A stretch of 64,000 nt of DNA from an uncultured Oscillospiraceae bacterium (lineage in GTDB: Bacteria > Bacillota > Clostridia > Oscillospirales > Oscillospiraceae): NCBI GenBank assembly GCA_934654755.1, contig CAKUGQ010000008.1:1-64000 (forward strand), in the 5' to 3' direction. Made by a program: the position numbers and the translations under genes. Positions 25,738-34,100 of this stretch are shown piece after piece. Each line of letters starts with the position of its first letter. Position 1 is the stretch's first letter. Below the pieces are notes generated by a model that saw only the letters and a list, made by a program, of their open reading frames with translations, was not told the DNA's origin and did not search any database.

Positions 25738-27303
25738 TTAATAAAGCTCCGGCAGGAGCGCGGTGACAAGCTGCTGCAGCTCACCCGAGCGCACGAGCGC
25801 TTCCATGCTGCGGATGTCGGGCGCAATTTCGCGATCGACCTCATAGAAATCCACCTCACGGCGTACACGGGTGTAGACGGCCTCGGCGGCGGGAGAAATG
25901 CCCTGACCGTGCGTATTCAGACGGCGGCGGATGTCAATTGCCTGGCAGGCGGTCAACAGCTCCATCGCAAGCACGGAAAGCGTATTCTGCAGGATCCAGC
26001 CGGCTTTGCGCGCGGCGGTCGTGCCCATGGAAACGAAGTCCTCCTGATTGGCGGAGGAGGGGATGGAATCTACGCTTGCCGGATGCGCCAGCACCTTGTT
26101 TTCGGAAACCATTGATGCGGCGGAATACTGGACGATCATAAAGCCGCTGTTCAGGCCGCCCTGCGTTGTCAGGAAGGGTGTCAGGCCATTGGACAGCGCG
26201 GCGTTGACCATGCGCTCCGTGCGGCGCTCGGAGATCGAAGCCAGCTCGGAGCAGGCGATACCAAGAAAATCGAAGGGCAGCGCCATCGGTTCCCCGTGAA
26301 AGTTGCCGCCGGAGATAACGGCCTCATCTCCGTCAAAGAGCAGCGGGTTATCCGTGACGGCATTCAGCTCGATTTCCACCTTGGAGCGAACGAACTCAAG
26401 CGCATCGCGAATAGCGCCATGGACCTGTGGAATGCAGCGCAGTGCGTAGGCATCCTGTACGCGGTCGCCCTGAGCGCGGGAGAGAATTTCACAGTTCTGC
26501 GTCAGAAGCCGCATGTTGCCTGCTACGCGGATCTGACCGATCTGTCCGCGCACGGTGTGCATCCGTTCCTGGAACGCATCAAGCTGACCGGTCAGAGCCG
26601 TCAGACTCATGGAGGCGATGATGTCGGCAAGCTGCGCTGCCTGAAGCGTGTCATACAACGCCAGTGCGCCCACGCTCGTCATGGCGCAGGTGCCGTTGGT
26701 GATGCCGAGCCCCTCTTTGCAAACGAGCGTATCGAGCGTGGCAATTCCGGCGCGGCGCATGGCCTCCGCACCGGGCAGACGTTCGCCGCAGTAGTTGGCT
26801 TCACCCTTGCCGAGCAGGACAAGACCCATATGCGACAGAGGCGCAAGGTCACCCGAAGCGCCCAGAGAGCCCTTTTGCGGGACGATCGGCGTAACGCCGC
26901 GATTGAGCATTTCAACGAGCATTTCGACAAGAGCCGGACGAACGCCGCTCATGCCGACGCACAGCGCATTGGCGCGCAGCAGCATCATACCGCGCACGAC
27001 CTCATCCGCATAGGGCTCGCCCGTGGCAGTACAGTGGCTCAGAACGAGGTTGGTCGAGAGCTGGCTGCTCATTTCCTCCGGCACGGCGACCGTGGCAAAA
27101 TCGCCGAAGCCGGTGGTAATACCATAGGCAACGCGTCGCTCGGCAGCGATCTTTTCCGCGAGCGCGCGTGAGCGGGCAAGCGCACGCAGTGCCTTTTCGG
27201 TAAGAATGACCTTGGCACCGCCGCGTGCCACCGCGATAAAATCGACAAGCGTCAGGCTCAGACCGTCAAGACTGACAGAGCTGATGGCGTGAAAATCCTC
27301 CAT
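25738..27303 (-). CDS. hutH: Histidine ammonia-lyase HutH
   Basis: A 521-residue member of the aromatic amino acid lyase family. The self-forming MIO cofactor motif ASG is at residues 149-151 within KGSLGASGDLAPLSHM. The early YGITTGFGDFA carries the catalytic Tyr. It deaminates histidine to urocanate and is first in the operon. A sigma-A promoter lies about 45 bp upstream. No hutP, hutC or other regulator lies beside it, so control is not visible here. Confidence 0.96.
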   Translation of the reverse strand: MEDFHAISSVSLDGLSLTLVDFIAVARGGAKVILTEKALRALARSRALAEKIAAERRVAYGITTGFGDFATVAVPEEMSSQLSTNLVLSHCTATGEPYADEVVRGMMLLRANALCVGMSGVRPALVEMLVEMLNRGVTPIVPQKGSLGASGDLAPLSHMGLVLLGKGEANYCGERLPGAEAMRRAGIATLDTLVCKEGLGITNGTCAMTSVGALALYDTLQAAQLADIIASMSLTALTGQLDAFQERMHTVRGQIGQIRVAGNMRLLTQNCEILSRAQGDRVQDAYALRCIPQVHGAIRDALEFVRSKVEIELNAVTDNPLLFDGDEAVISGGNFHGEPMALPFDFLGIACSELASISERRTERMVNAALSNGLTPFLTTQGGLNSGFMIVQYSAASMVSENKVLAHPASVDSIPSSANQEDFVSMGTTAARKAGWILQNTLSVLAMELLTACQAIDIRRRLNTHGQGISPAAEAVYTRVRREVDFYEVDREIAPDIRSMEALVRSGELQQLVTALLPELY

Positions 27304-27347
27304 GATTCGTTTCTTCCCTTTCCTTGTGTGTATATTATCCGTGGGTT

Positions 27348-27376
27348 ATCATAACATACCGTCGCGTGAAGTGCAA
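27348..27376 (-). promoter_or_regulatory. Promoter of the hut operon
   Basis: On the minus strand TTGCAC (27376-27371) and TATGAT (27353-27348) with 17 bp between. The stretch 27377-27628 shows no gene and no clear regulatory structure. Confidence 0.78.
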
Positions 27377-27628
27377 GAGCAAATGAAAGGTTTTTTGTCG
27401 GAAATGTCAAAATGCCCTGTTTTTCTCAGCTTTTTATTGTAATGACTAACAAGCTGGGTAGCGCTTTGGCACAAAATGAGCTTCTGCTTTATCGAAGGCG
27501 GCCGCGCCGGAGCAAGGTGGTAAACCATATGACAGGTTTTCTTTACATCCATTCTCGGAGCTTTCCCGCAGGCAGCAGGATATTGACAATAAAAAGTAAG
27601 ATTTTCGCCGGAAATTCGAAAAAAACAG

Positions 27629-27657
27629 TTGACATTTTGTTTCCCGAATGGTATCAT
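27629..27657 (+). promoter_or_regulatory. Promoter of rplU operon
   Basis: TTGACA (27629-27634) and TATCAT (27652-27657), 17-bp spacer. Confidence 0.82.
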
Positions 27658-27663
27658 GGACAG

Positions 27664-27738
27664 GCCGCATTGAAGAGGTTCAAGTCGGGTTGCGCCCGCG
27701 CCTCCAGAGCGAGACTACAAAAAAGGTAGGTGCAACAG
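27664..27738 (+). promoter_or_regulatory. Candidate ribosomal protein L21 leader
   Basis: The about 75-nt leader between the promoter and rplU contains GAAGAGGTTCAAG, a short G/C hairpin and the end AAAAAAGGTAGGTGCAA. Firmicutes rplU mRNAs carry a known autoregulatory leader at this place, with a similar AGGTGCAA end. Structure not computed; assignment by place and likeness. Confidence 0.55.
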
Positions 27739-27741
27739 AGA

Positions 27742-28053
27742 ATGCAGGCAGTTATCGTTACCGGTGGCAAGCAGTACAACGTCAAGGAAGGCGACATCAT
27801 CTTCATTGAGAAGCTGGGCGTTGAGGCAGAGTCTACCGTGACCTTCGATCAGGTTCTGGCGGTCGTGGACGGTGAGAACTCCAAGTTCGGTACCCCCGTC
27901 GTCGCCGGCGCCAAGGTCGAGGCAAAGGTGCTGAAGAACGGCAAGTCCAAGAAGGTTGTCGTTTTCAAGTATCGCCCGAAGAAGGATTCCAAGTCCCTCC
28001 GCGGTCACAGACAGCCTTACACGAAGGTGCAGATTGAGAAAATCTCCGTGTAA
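27742..28053 (+). CDS. rplU: 50S ribosomal protein L21
   Basis: A 103-residue L21 of normal length: MQAVIVTGGKQYNVKEGD at the start and KYRPKKDSKSLRGHRQPYTKV near the end, where L21 contacts 23S rRNA. I chose ATG 27742 rather than a start four codons earlier. Its stop TAA overlaps the prp start (TAATG), the classical rplU-prp-rpmA order. Confidence 0.98.
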   Translation: MQAVIVTGGKQYNVKEGDIIFIEKLGVEAESTVTFDQVLAVVDGENSKFGTPVVAGAKVEAKVLKNGKSKKVVVFKYRPKKDSKSLRGHRQPYTKVQIEKISV

Positions 28054-28376
28054 TGACAAAAGTAGAGATTTTCAATCAGAACGGGAGAATTAACGGATTC
28101 TCCGTTTCGGGGCACAGCGGCTACGCCGAAGAGGGAAGCGATATCGTTTGCGCCGCCGTTTCGTCGGCCGTGCAGATGACCGAGTGCATCATCAACGACG
28201 CTCTCGGAAATCACGCTTCCACTCGTCTGAGGCCGGAAGAGCCCCGTGTCACCCTGACGCTTCCCGCAAGCTGCGACGATGAGGACGCCGTTCAGGCCGT
28301 CCTTACGGGCTTTATGCTCACAATGTGTTCGCTGCGGGATGCGTATCCGGATCATATCGAAGTTATGGAGGTGTAA
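28053..28376 (+). CDS. prp: Prp, ribosomal-processing cysteine protease
   Basis: A 107-residue protein of the Prp/YsxB family. The catalytic pair is His21 and Cys33 in GHSGYAEEGSDIVCAAVSS. Prp removes the N-terminal extension of ribosomal protein L27. The downstream rpmA product indeed has such an extension, so enzyme and substrate are neighbours. One-base overlap with rplU and 2 bp before rpmA. Confidence 0.95.
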   Translation: MTKVEIFNQNGRINGFSVSGHSGYAEEGSDIVCAAVSSAVQMTECIINDALGNHASTRLRPEEPRVTLTLPASCDDEDAVQAVLTGFMLTMCSLRDAYPDHIEVMEV

Positions 28377-28378
28377 CA

Positions 28379-28663
28379 ATGCTGAAAATCGGTTTTCAGT
28401 TCTTCGCTCATAAGAAGGGCGGCGGTTCGACTAAGAACGGCCGTGATTCCGAGTCCAAGAGATTGGGCGTGAAGCGCGCGGACGGTCAGTTCGTCCTCGC
28501 GGGCAACATTCTGGTTCGCCAGAGAGGCACGCACATCCATCCCGGTAACAATGTCGGGATCGGCAGCGACGACACCCTGTTTGCCAAGATCGACGGTCAC
28601 GTCAAGTTTGAGCGCAAGGGCAAGGATCGCAAAATGTGCTCCGTCTACGCTGTGGAGCAGTAA
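28379..28663 (+). CDS. rpmA: 50S ribosomal protein L27 with Prp-cleavable leader
   Basis: A 94-residue L27. The first nine residues MLKIGFQFF precede the mature start AHKKGGGSTKNGRDS. In Firmicutes with Prp this leader is cut after FF so that the new N-terminus reaches the peptidyl-transferase centre. GGAGG lies 6 nt before the ATG. A strong terminator follows at 28676. Confidence 0.98.
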   Translation: MLKIGFQFFAHKKGGGSTKNGRDSESKRLGVKRADGQFVLAGNILVRQRGTHIHPGNNVGIGSDDTLFAKIDGHVKFERKGKDRKMCSVYAVEQ

Positions 28664-28675
28664 GATGCAATACGG

Positions 28676-28712
28676 AATCCCGAACATAAACCCTTATGTT
28701 CGGGATTTTTTA
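28676..28712 (+). terminator. Terminator after rpmA
   Basis: A 14-bp stem AATCCCGAACATAA/TTATGTTCGGGATT with a 4-nt loop, then a T run. Confidence 0.92.
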
Positions 28713-28741
28713 TCAGATATCGCCGGTGAAAGGAGGAAGCC

Positions 28742-29269
28742 ATGCAGCAATATATTGAAACCAGACGCCTGATTCTGCATCCGATTACGACGCAGGACGC
28801 GCCCGCTGTTTTCGTCTGGTCGAGTGACCCGGAGGTCAATCGGTTTATGTCCTATCCGCTGCACAGCGATGCTTCGGAGACGGAAGCATGGATTGCTGCG
28901 CTCCGGCCGGAGGATCTGGAATTCGGCTTCTACCGCAAAGAGGACGGCTTGCTCATCGGCACGGGCGGCGTCGGAAAAGGCAGCGACGGGCTTCATCATC
29001 TGGGGTATAACCTCCGCCGCGATATGTGGGGCAAGGGCTACGCAACAGAGGCGGCCAAGGCCATGCTGCAATGGGCGCACCGTGAACTTGGTATCTGCGA
29101 TTTTGCCGTGGAACACGCAGTCGCGAACACCGCATCGGCCAACGTCATCCGCAAATGCGGCTTCCGATTCGTTCGCCACGGCACATACGACAAGCTCGAC
29201 GGCAGCAAAACCTTCGACGCAGCCTTCTATGAGCTGCATCTGAAAGGAGAATACGATGTTTGTAGATAA
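28742..29269 (+). CDS. GNAT acetyltransferase, RimJ/RimL type
   Basis: A 175-residue GNAT enzyme opening ETRRLILHPITTQDAPAVF. It has the acetyl-CoA region NLRRDMWGKGYATEAAKAML (about residues 87-106) and ANTASANVIRKCGFRFVRHG. It probably acetylates the N-terminus or a side chain of a protein or small molecule; the target is unknown. AAAGGAGG lies 6 nt before the ATG. It overlaps obgE by 14 bp. No promoter was found between the rpmA terminator and this gene, so expression may depend on read-through. Confidence 0.87.
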   Translation: MQQYIETRRLILHPITTQDAPAVFVWSSDPEVNRFMSYPLHSDASETEAWIAALRPEDLEFGFYRKEDGLLIGTGGVGKGSDGLHHLGYNLRRDMWGKGYATEAAKAMLQWAHRELGICDFAVEHAVANTASANVIRKCGFRFVRHGTYDKLDGSKTFDAAFYELHLKGEYDVCR

Positions 29270-30530
29270 GGTGAAAATATATGTCAAGGCCGGCAACGGC
29301 GGCAACGGCGCCGTTGCGTTTCATCGTGAGAAGTTTGTGGCGGCCGGCGGCCCGGACGGTGGCGACGGCGGCAAGGGCGGTAATATCGTCCTGCGCGTCA
29401 ATGATAATCTCTCCACACTGATGGATTTCCGCTATCAGCGCAAGTATGCCGCGGCTCCCGGTCAGGACGGGCAGGGTGGAAGATGCAGCGGCAAACGCGG
29501 TGAGGACCGTGTGATCCAGGTCCCGCGCGGCACGGTCGTGCGCGACGCGGAGACGAACGAGATCATTAAGGATATGTCAGATAACGACGACTTTGTGCTT
29601 TGCCGCGGCGGCAGAGGCGGCTGGGGGAATAAGCACTTTGCCACCCCGACGCGACAGCTTCCGCGCTTTGCAAAGTCCGGTCTGCCGGGTGAGGAACACG
29701 AAGTCGTATTGGAGCTGAAGCTGCTGGCGGATGTCGGCCTGGTCGGCTTCCCGAATGTCGGTAAATCGACGCTTCTGTCCGTGACATCAAACGCACACCC
29801 GAAGATTGCCAACTACCACTTCACCACGCTCTATCCAAATCTTGGTGTAATCTATGTGGACGACGGCGTATCTTTCGTTATGGCGGATATCCCGGGCATC
29901 ATTGAGGGAGCGTCAGAGGGTGCGGGGTTGGGGCATGATTTCCTGCGTCATATCGACCGTTGCCGTCTGCTTGTGCATATTGTGGATGTCTCAGGCTGCG
30001 AAGGGCGTGATCCCGTAGAGGATTTTGAGAAGATTAATGCCGAGCTGGCGAGCTATTCGCTGGAGCTGGCTAAACGGCCGATGCTTGTAGCGGCAAACAA
30101 GTGCGACCTGATCCCGGATGGCAGCGAGAACCTCTCGCGTCTGCGCGGTTATGTAACCGCAAAGGGCTACGAGTTTTACGAGATTTCCGCTGCAACGACG
30201 CAGGGCACGCACCGCCTGATGCAGACGATTGCCGCCAGACTGCAGGAATTGCCGCCGGTGACGGTCTATGAGCCGGAATACGTCAAGCCGCTGGCCGAGG
30301 CGGGCGCGGTCGAAGCGCTGAAGATCGAACAAATGGACGATCTCTGGATTGTTACGGGCAGATGGCTGCAAAGACTGATTGCGGACATCAATTTTGCGGA
30401 TTACGAGTCGAGAATGTACTTTGATCGGCAGCTCCGCAAGAGCGGCCTGTTTGAGCGTCTGGAGGAGATGGGAATCCAGGATGGCGACACCGTAAGCATT
30501 TACGACTTTGAATTCGAGTACGAGCACTGA
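29256..30530 (+). CDS. obgE: Obg (CgtA) ribosome-associated GTPase
   Basis: A 424-residue GTPase. The glycine-rich Obg fold covers about residues 1-157 (VKIYVKAGNGGNGAVAFHREKF, GGPDGGDGGKGGNI). The G domain has GFPNVGKST (about 166), DIPGIIEGAS and NKCD. A C-terminal OCT domain (about 345-424) is present, as in many Firmicutes. It takes part in 50S assembly and the stringent response. It follows rpmA-linked genes as in many genomes. Confidence 0.97.
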   Translation: MFVDKVKIYVKAGNGGNGAVAFHREKFVAAGGPDGGDGGKGGNIVLRVNDNLSTLMDFRYQRKYAAAPGQDGQGGRCSGKRGEDRVIQVPRGTVVRDAETNEIIKDMSDNDDFVLCRGGRGGWGNKHFATPTRQLPRFAKSGLPGEEHEVVLELKLLADVGLVGFPNVGKSTLLSVTSNAHPKIANYHFTTLYPNLGVIYVDDGVSFVMADIPGIIEGASEGAGLGHDFLRHIDRCRLLVHIVDVSGCEGRDPVEDFEKINAELASYSLELAKRPMLVAANKCDLIPDGSENLSRLRGYVTAKGYEFYEISAATTQGTHRLMQTIAARLQELPPVTVYEPEYVKPLAEAGAVEALKIEQMDDLWIVTGRWLQRLIADINFADYESRMYFDRQLRKSGLFERLEEMGIQDGDTVSIYDFEFEYEH

Positions 30531-30538
30531 AAAAAGAG

Positions 30539-30569
30539 ATCGACCTGCCGCAAGGCAGGTCGATTTTTA
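30539..30569 (+). terminator. obgE terminator
   Basis: ATCGACCTGCC/GGCAGGTCGAT with a GCAA loop, then TTTTTAA. Confidence 0.92.
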
Positions 30570-30576
30570 ATTCGTC

Positions 30577-30609
30577 GGCGGCAGCCCGTTTGTGCAGGGG
30601 GCTGCCGCC
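30577..30609 (-). terminator. GC-rich hairpin at the end of the matrix operon
   Basis: GGCGGCAGCCC/GGGCTGCCGCC with a loop of about 11 nt, just after the last minus-strand gene. It lacks a clear U tract, so terminator strength is doubtful. Confidence 0.5.
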
Positions 30610-30640
30610 GATCTTTAAAAGGAGAGAAAAGGAAAAGTGA

Positions 30641-31180
30641 TTACGGTGTATCGGTGATCGTACCGCTTTCCACCGTGATACCCCAGGCGCTTTCGACGGC
30701 GTTGTCCGGGGAAGCCTGAATCGCCTCGGCGAGCAGAGTAACGACCTGATAGAGCGTGTCCCCCTCGCCGTCTGCAGTGGTGGAAAGGACGAACGGCTGA
30801 CATAAAACCTCCGTCTGCTGACCCGGCGCGACGGGTGTGGGGTAGTAATACACCTCGTCGCTGCTGCTCTTCAGCCAGCCGTTCAGAAGCGCAAGCGTCG
30901 GATATTCCGTCGGATAACCGACAACGCTGCCGTCCTCCTTGACCCAGTACGATACGACGCGAATGCGAATGAAGGCAGGAATGTTTCCGGTGTTCTTCAC
31001 GCGGATATTGCTCTTGACCGAACCGTTAAATTCTTCCGACAGCGCACAGGACACGGCTGCGGCCTTCAGACCGCTGCTCTGCTCTGCACGGCGGAACATA
31101 AACGCCAAGGTTACGCCGATGCCGCTCAGGGCAAGCGCCGCTGCGAGCAGCAGACAGATCCATCTGAGACGTTTTTGCAT
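30641..31180 (-). CDS. Secreted protein with SipW-dependent-type signal
   Basis: A 179-residue exported protein, last in the matrix operon. The signal (residues about 8-28, ICLLLAAALALSGIGVTLAFM) has the GIGxTLAF-like end seen in SipW substrates. The body contains IRVKNTGNIPAFIRIRVVSYW, a beta-rich pattern shared by TasA/camelysin-like proteins. It has no sorting signal. It is probably a minor fibre or matrix component processed by a SipW peptidase of this operon. I chose ATG 31180 over far upstream starts that lie inside the preceding gene. Confidence 0.75.
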   Translation of the reverse strand: MQKRLRWICLLLAAALALSGIGVTLAFMFRRAEQSSGLKAAAVSCALSEEFNGSVKSNIRVKNTGNIPAFIRIRVVSYWVKEDGSVVGYPTEYPTLALLNGWLKSSSDEVYYYPTPVAPGQQTEVLCQPFVLSTTADGEGDTLYQVVTLLAEAIQASPDNAVESAWGITVESGTITDTP

Positions 31181-31185
31181 GGCAC

Positions 31186-34100
31186 TCAGTCCTTTCCGCG
31201 TTGATTCTGACAGGGTTCTGCGTTGCCGCTGAGCCATTTGCCATTTGCGGCGCTGCTGCCAAAGGTGCAGGTATACGTTTGGTCTTTGGTTATGCTGGCC
31301 TTCTGTGACTGATCCGCATAGCGCCATGACCAGCCGGTATTAAGCTGTTCGACGGTGTAGTCGCGGCAGGGAAGCTCCGTGACGGTGACGCTTCCGCTGC
31401 CCTTAACGGTAACATAGGTGACATAGCTCGGATCATTCACTGCCGTGATGCGGTAGACGAATACCTGCTCGCCGTCGGATTCGTCCTCTGTATTCCGGCG
31501 CGTAATGGTCAGGCTGCCATAGCCTTCAGGGACGAATTTTGCATAGTAGATATTCGTTTCCGGCGCGGGGCGCATAGCCTCCGTTTTCGGCGTTAAATGA
31601 TTCGTGACGTTATCTACCGTGGCCTGATCGGCCACGGACATTGTGCAGGACGCGTCGGTGAACCATCCGGCAAATCGATAACCGGCCAGTGCCGTCGGAG
31701 TGGAGCCCTGGAAGGATCCGCCCTGAACGACCTCAAGCGTTCGATCGAGCGTGCCGCCGCCGTAGCTCCAGACGCGGTATTGCGCCGTGTACTCCAGCGG
31801 GGCGTAATAGAAGATGATATAGTTATTGGCATCGTTATTGCGCAAAACAATGCTTTGCTCGGGGGCGGAGACACAGTGGAAGCCCTGAATATCGTCCTTC
31901 TTCCGGGCGGTGACGGTTTGTCCGTATTTTCCGGAGTATGTTTCGGCTTCAGCCAAAATGTCCGCTTCTTTCAGATTGGAAAGATCGCTGATGTCCGTGC
32001 CGTGGTGCAGATGGTAGACCTTGTAGCTCTGCGTATTGCGTGTGTAGTACAGATACAGTTCCGTACCCTTTTGCGTGACGGATATCGAAAAGGTTCCGTC
32101 AGTCCCTATTGACACCGTAGAGTAAGATTCTGTTGTTGCGTCGCTGACGCGGGCCGTGCCCATGACGATAAAGCCGGAAAAGGTCTGCGGGGTAATGGAG
32201 TGCTTGGAGCCGATATCGGCAATGCCTTCTATGCGGGCGTCGATCTCCTCGAAATCCGTGTCGAAGTCCATCCCGTCAGTGTCGAGCTTTTGCATCAGGT
32301 GGTGGACAACGTAAAGCGCCTTGGAGGTGTTTTTCGTATAGTAGAAGGTAATGACGTTGTCTTCGGAGGGGGAGACATTTCCGTCCTTATCTACCGTTAC
32401 GGAGAGGATAAGACGCTTATAGAAGGCGTCGGGGATATAGTTCTCTACGACATGGAAACGTTCCGTGATGACGGCTTTGCTTGTAATCTTTGTGACGGGG
32501 TTCTGTTCAAGGTTATTCAGATCCTTGGGGTCGATAAGCTGCGAGGTTGCCGCGTAGCGATACTCGACCTTGTAAGAGATTTCTTTCGCGTACACATAGG
32601 TGAAAGTGAAAACGTTGGTCTTCGGCGCAGTTTTGTCGTCCTCCGGGGCAATGGTGATGGAATGACTCGCCAGAGTGGGGTAGTACCCTGAACTGTATCC
32701 CGTGTAGAGCTGATTCATCGGGTCGCCCGCCTTGGGGTAATAGGTCCGTGTGCTTCCCTCGTAGGCAAAGCCGGAGGAATCGTCCGCGATACAAAGATGG
32801 TAGCCCTTGTCGGCGTCCAGATAAACGTAACGCTTTGCCTCGCCATTTACGGTGACGTGATAGACGGCGTTGTCCTCCGGACGACCGCCCGCTGCGCTCC
32901 GGAGCGCTTCAAGGTATGTCTCGTCCGTTTCCGGAAGATAAAGCGCATAGTGGACCAGAAAGGGCTGCGGCACCTGCGAGCTCCAGTCGGCAAACAGATG
33001 CATATCGGATGTGACTTCCATATCGAATGGGTCGAATGCCGTCTTCTCACCGTTTTTCAGATAGAACCAGCCTGCAAAGATGTAATTGTTGCCGCTCGGA
33101 TCGGTCGGTGTCTTATCTACTCTCGTTGCATAACTGCGGTGCGGTATGAGTTCCTCATAAAACGGCTTAATCCCCGTATCGCCGCGCTCATACTGCAGCA
33201 TCAGGCCGTAAGACGCAAAGAAGCGCAGCGTATGTTCGACCGGAACCCATTTGGCGTACAGACTCAGGTTGTGCGCTGGCATGGTATCCGTCTCACCCAG
33301 CTCGCTGCCCGCATAGCCGTCCTGACTGTAATACCATCCGGCGAAGCGGTAAGCGCCTGCTTCCAGAGAAGCGGGGTAGGACGGCTCGTATTTTGCAACA
33401 TCGGTCAAGACGGCGTTGTAGACGATGTTGTCCATCTTGCCATTGGAAATGATTTCCCCGTGATTGTGCAGCGTCAGCGCGTAGGTGTTTCTCCTGTAGA
33501 AAAAGCTTGCGGTAAAGGAATCGCGGCCATCGCCGGCAGGATCGTTTTTGGTGAATTCCGCGCCGTCGGCGGCAAAGCCGAGCAGCGTGGGCTGCGTCTG
33601 ACCATAAGGCTCTGTTGCGTCGGCCTTATCCATTGTATTGTCGTCCGTCGTATAAACGGTCTTCAGCAGCCGGTAGTCTATGCCATTGTAGGTGAAGTCC
33701 GTTTCAGCGTTTTCGTCATAGTTCAGCTTGGGAATATAGATCTTGTAGATCCACTGGCGCGGAACGCTCCAACTGATATCGGCGCCGTTATCGAAAAAGC
33801 CGATGAAATTGACCGTTGTGGCGATACCATACTGCTTGTCATAAAGCAGATTGTCATCCAGAAGCTGGTACATTCCCTTGACGGTGGAGTTAGCGTTGTC
33901 TACGGAGTATTTGACCTTAAACTCACCGTTCCATCCGGCCAGATAAGCGTAGTTGCCCCACTTTCCTTCGCCCATGTTGTCTTTTGCGCCGTTGTTATTA
34001 TGCGTGCCACTTACCTCAACGGTCTGGAACGCTTCGCCGGGCCACAGCTCCGTCAGATCGGCGCCGTAGGGGAGGGAAATGGAAAAATAGTGGAATACGA

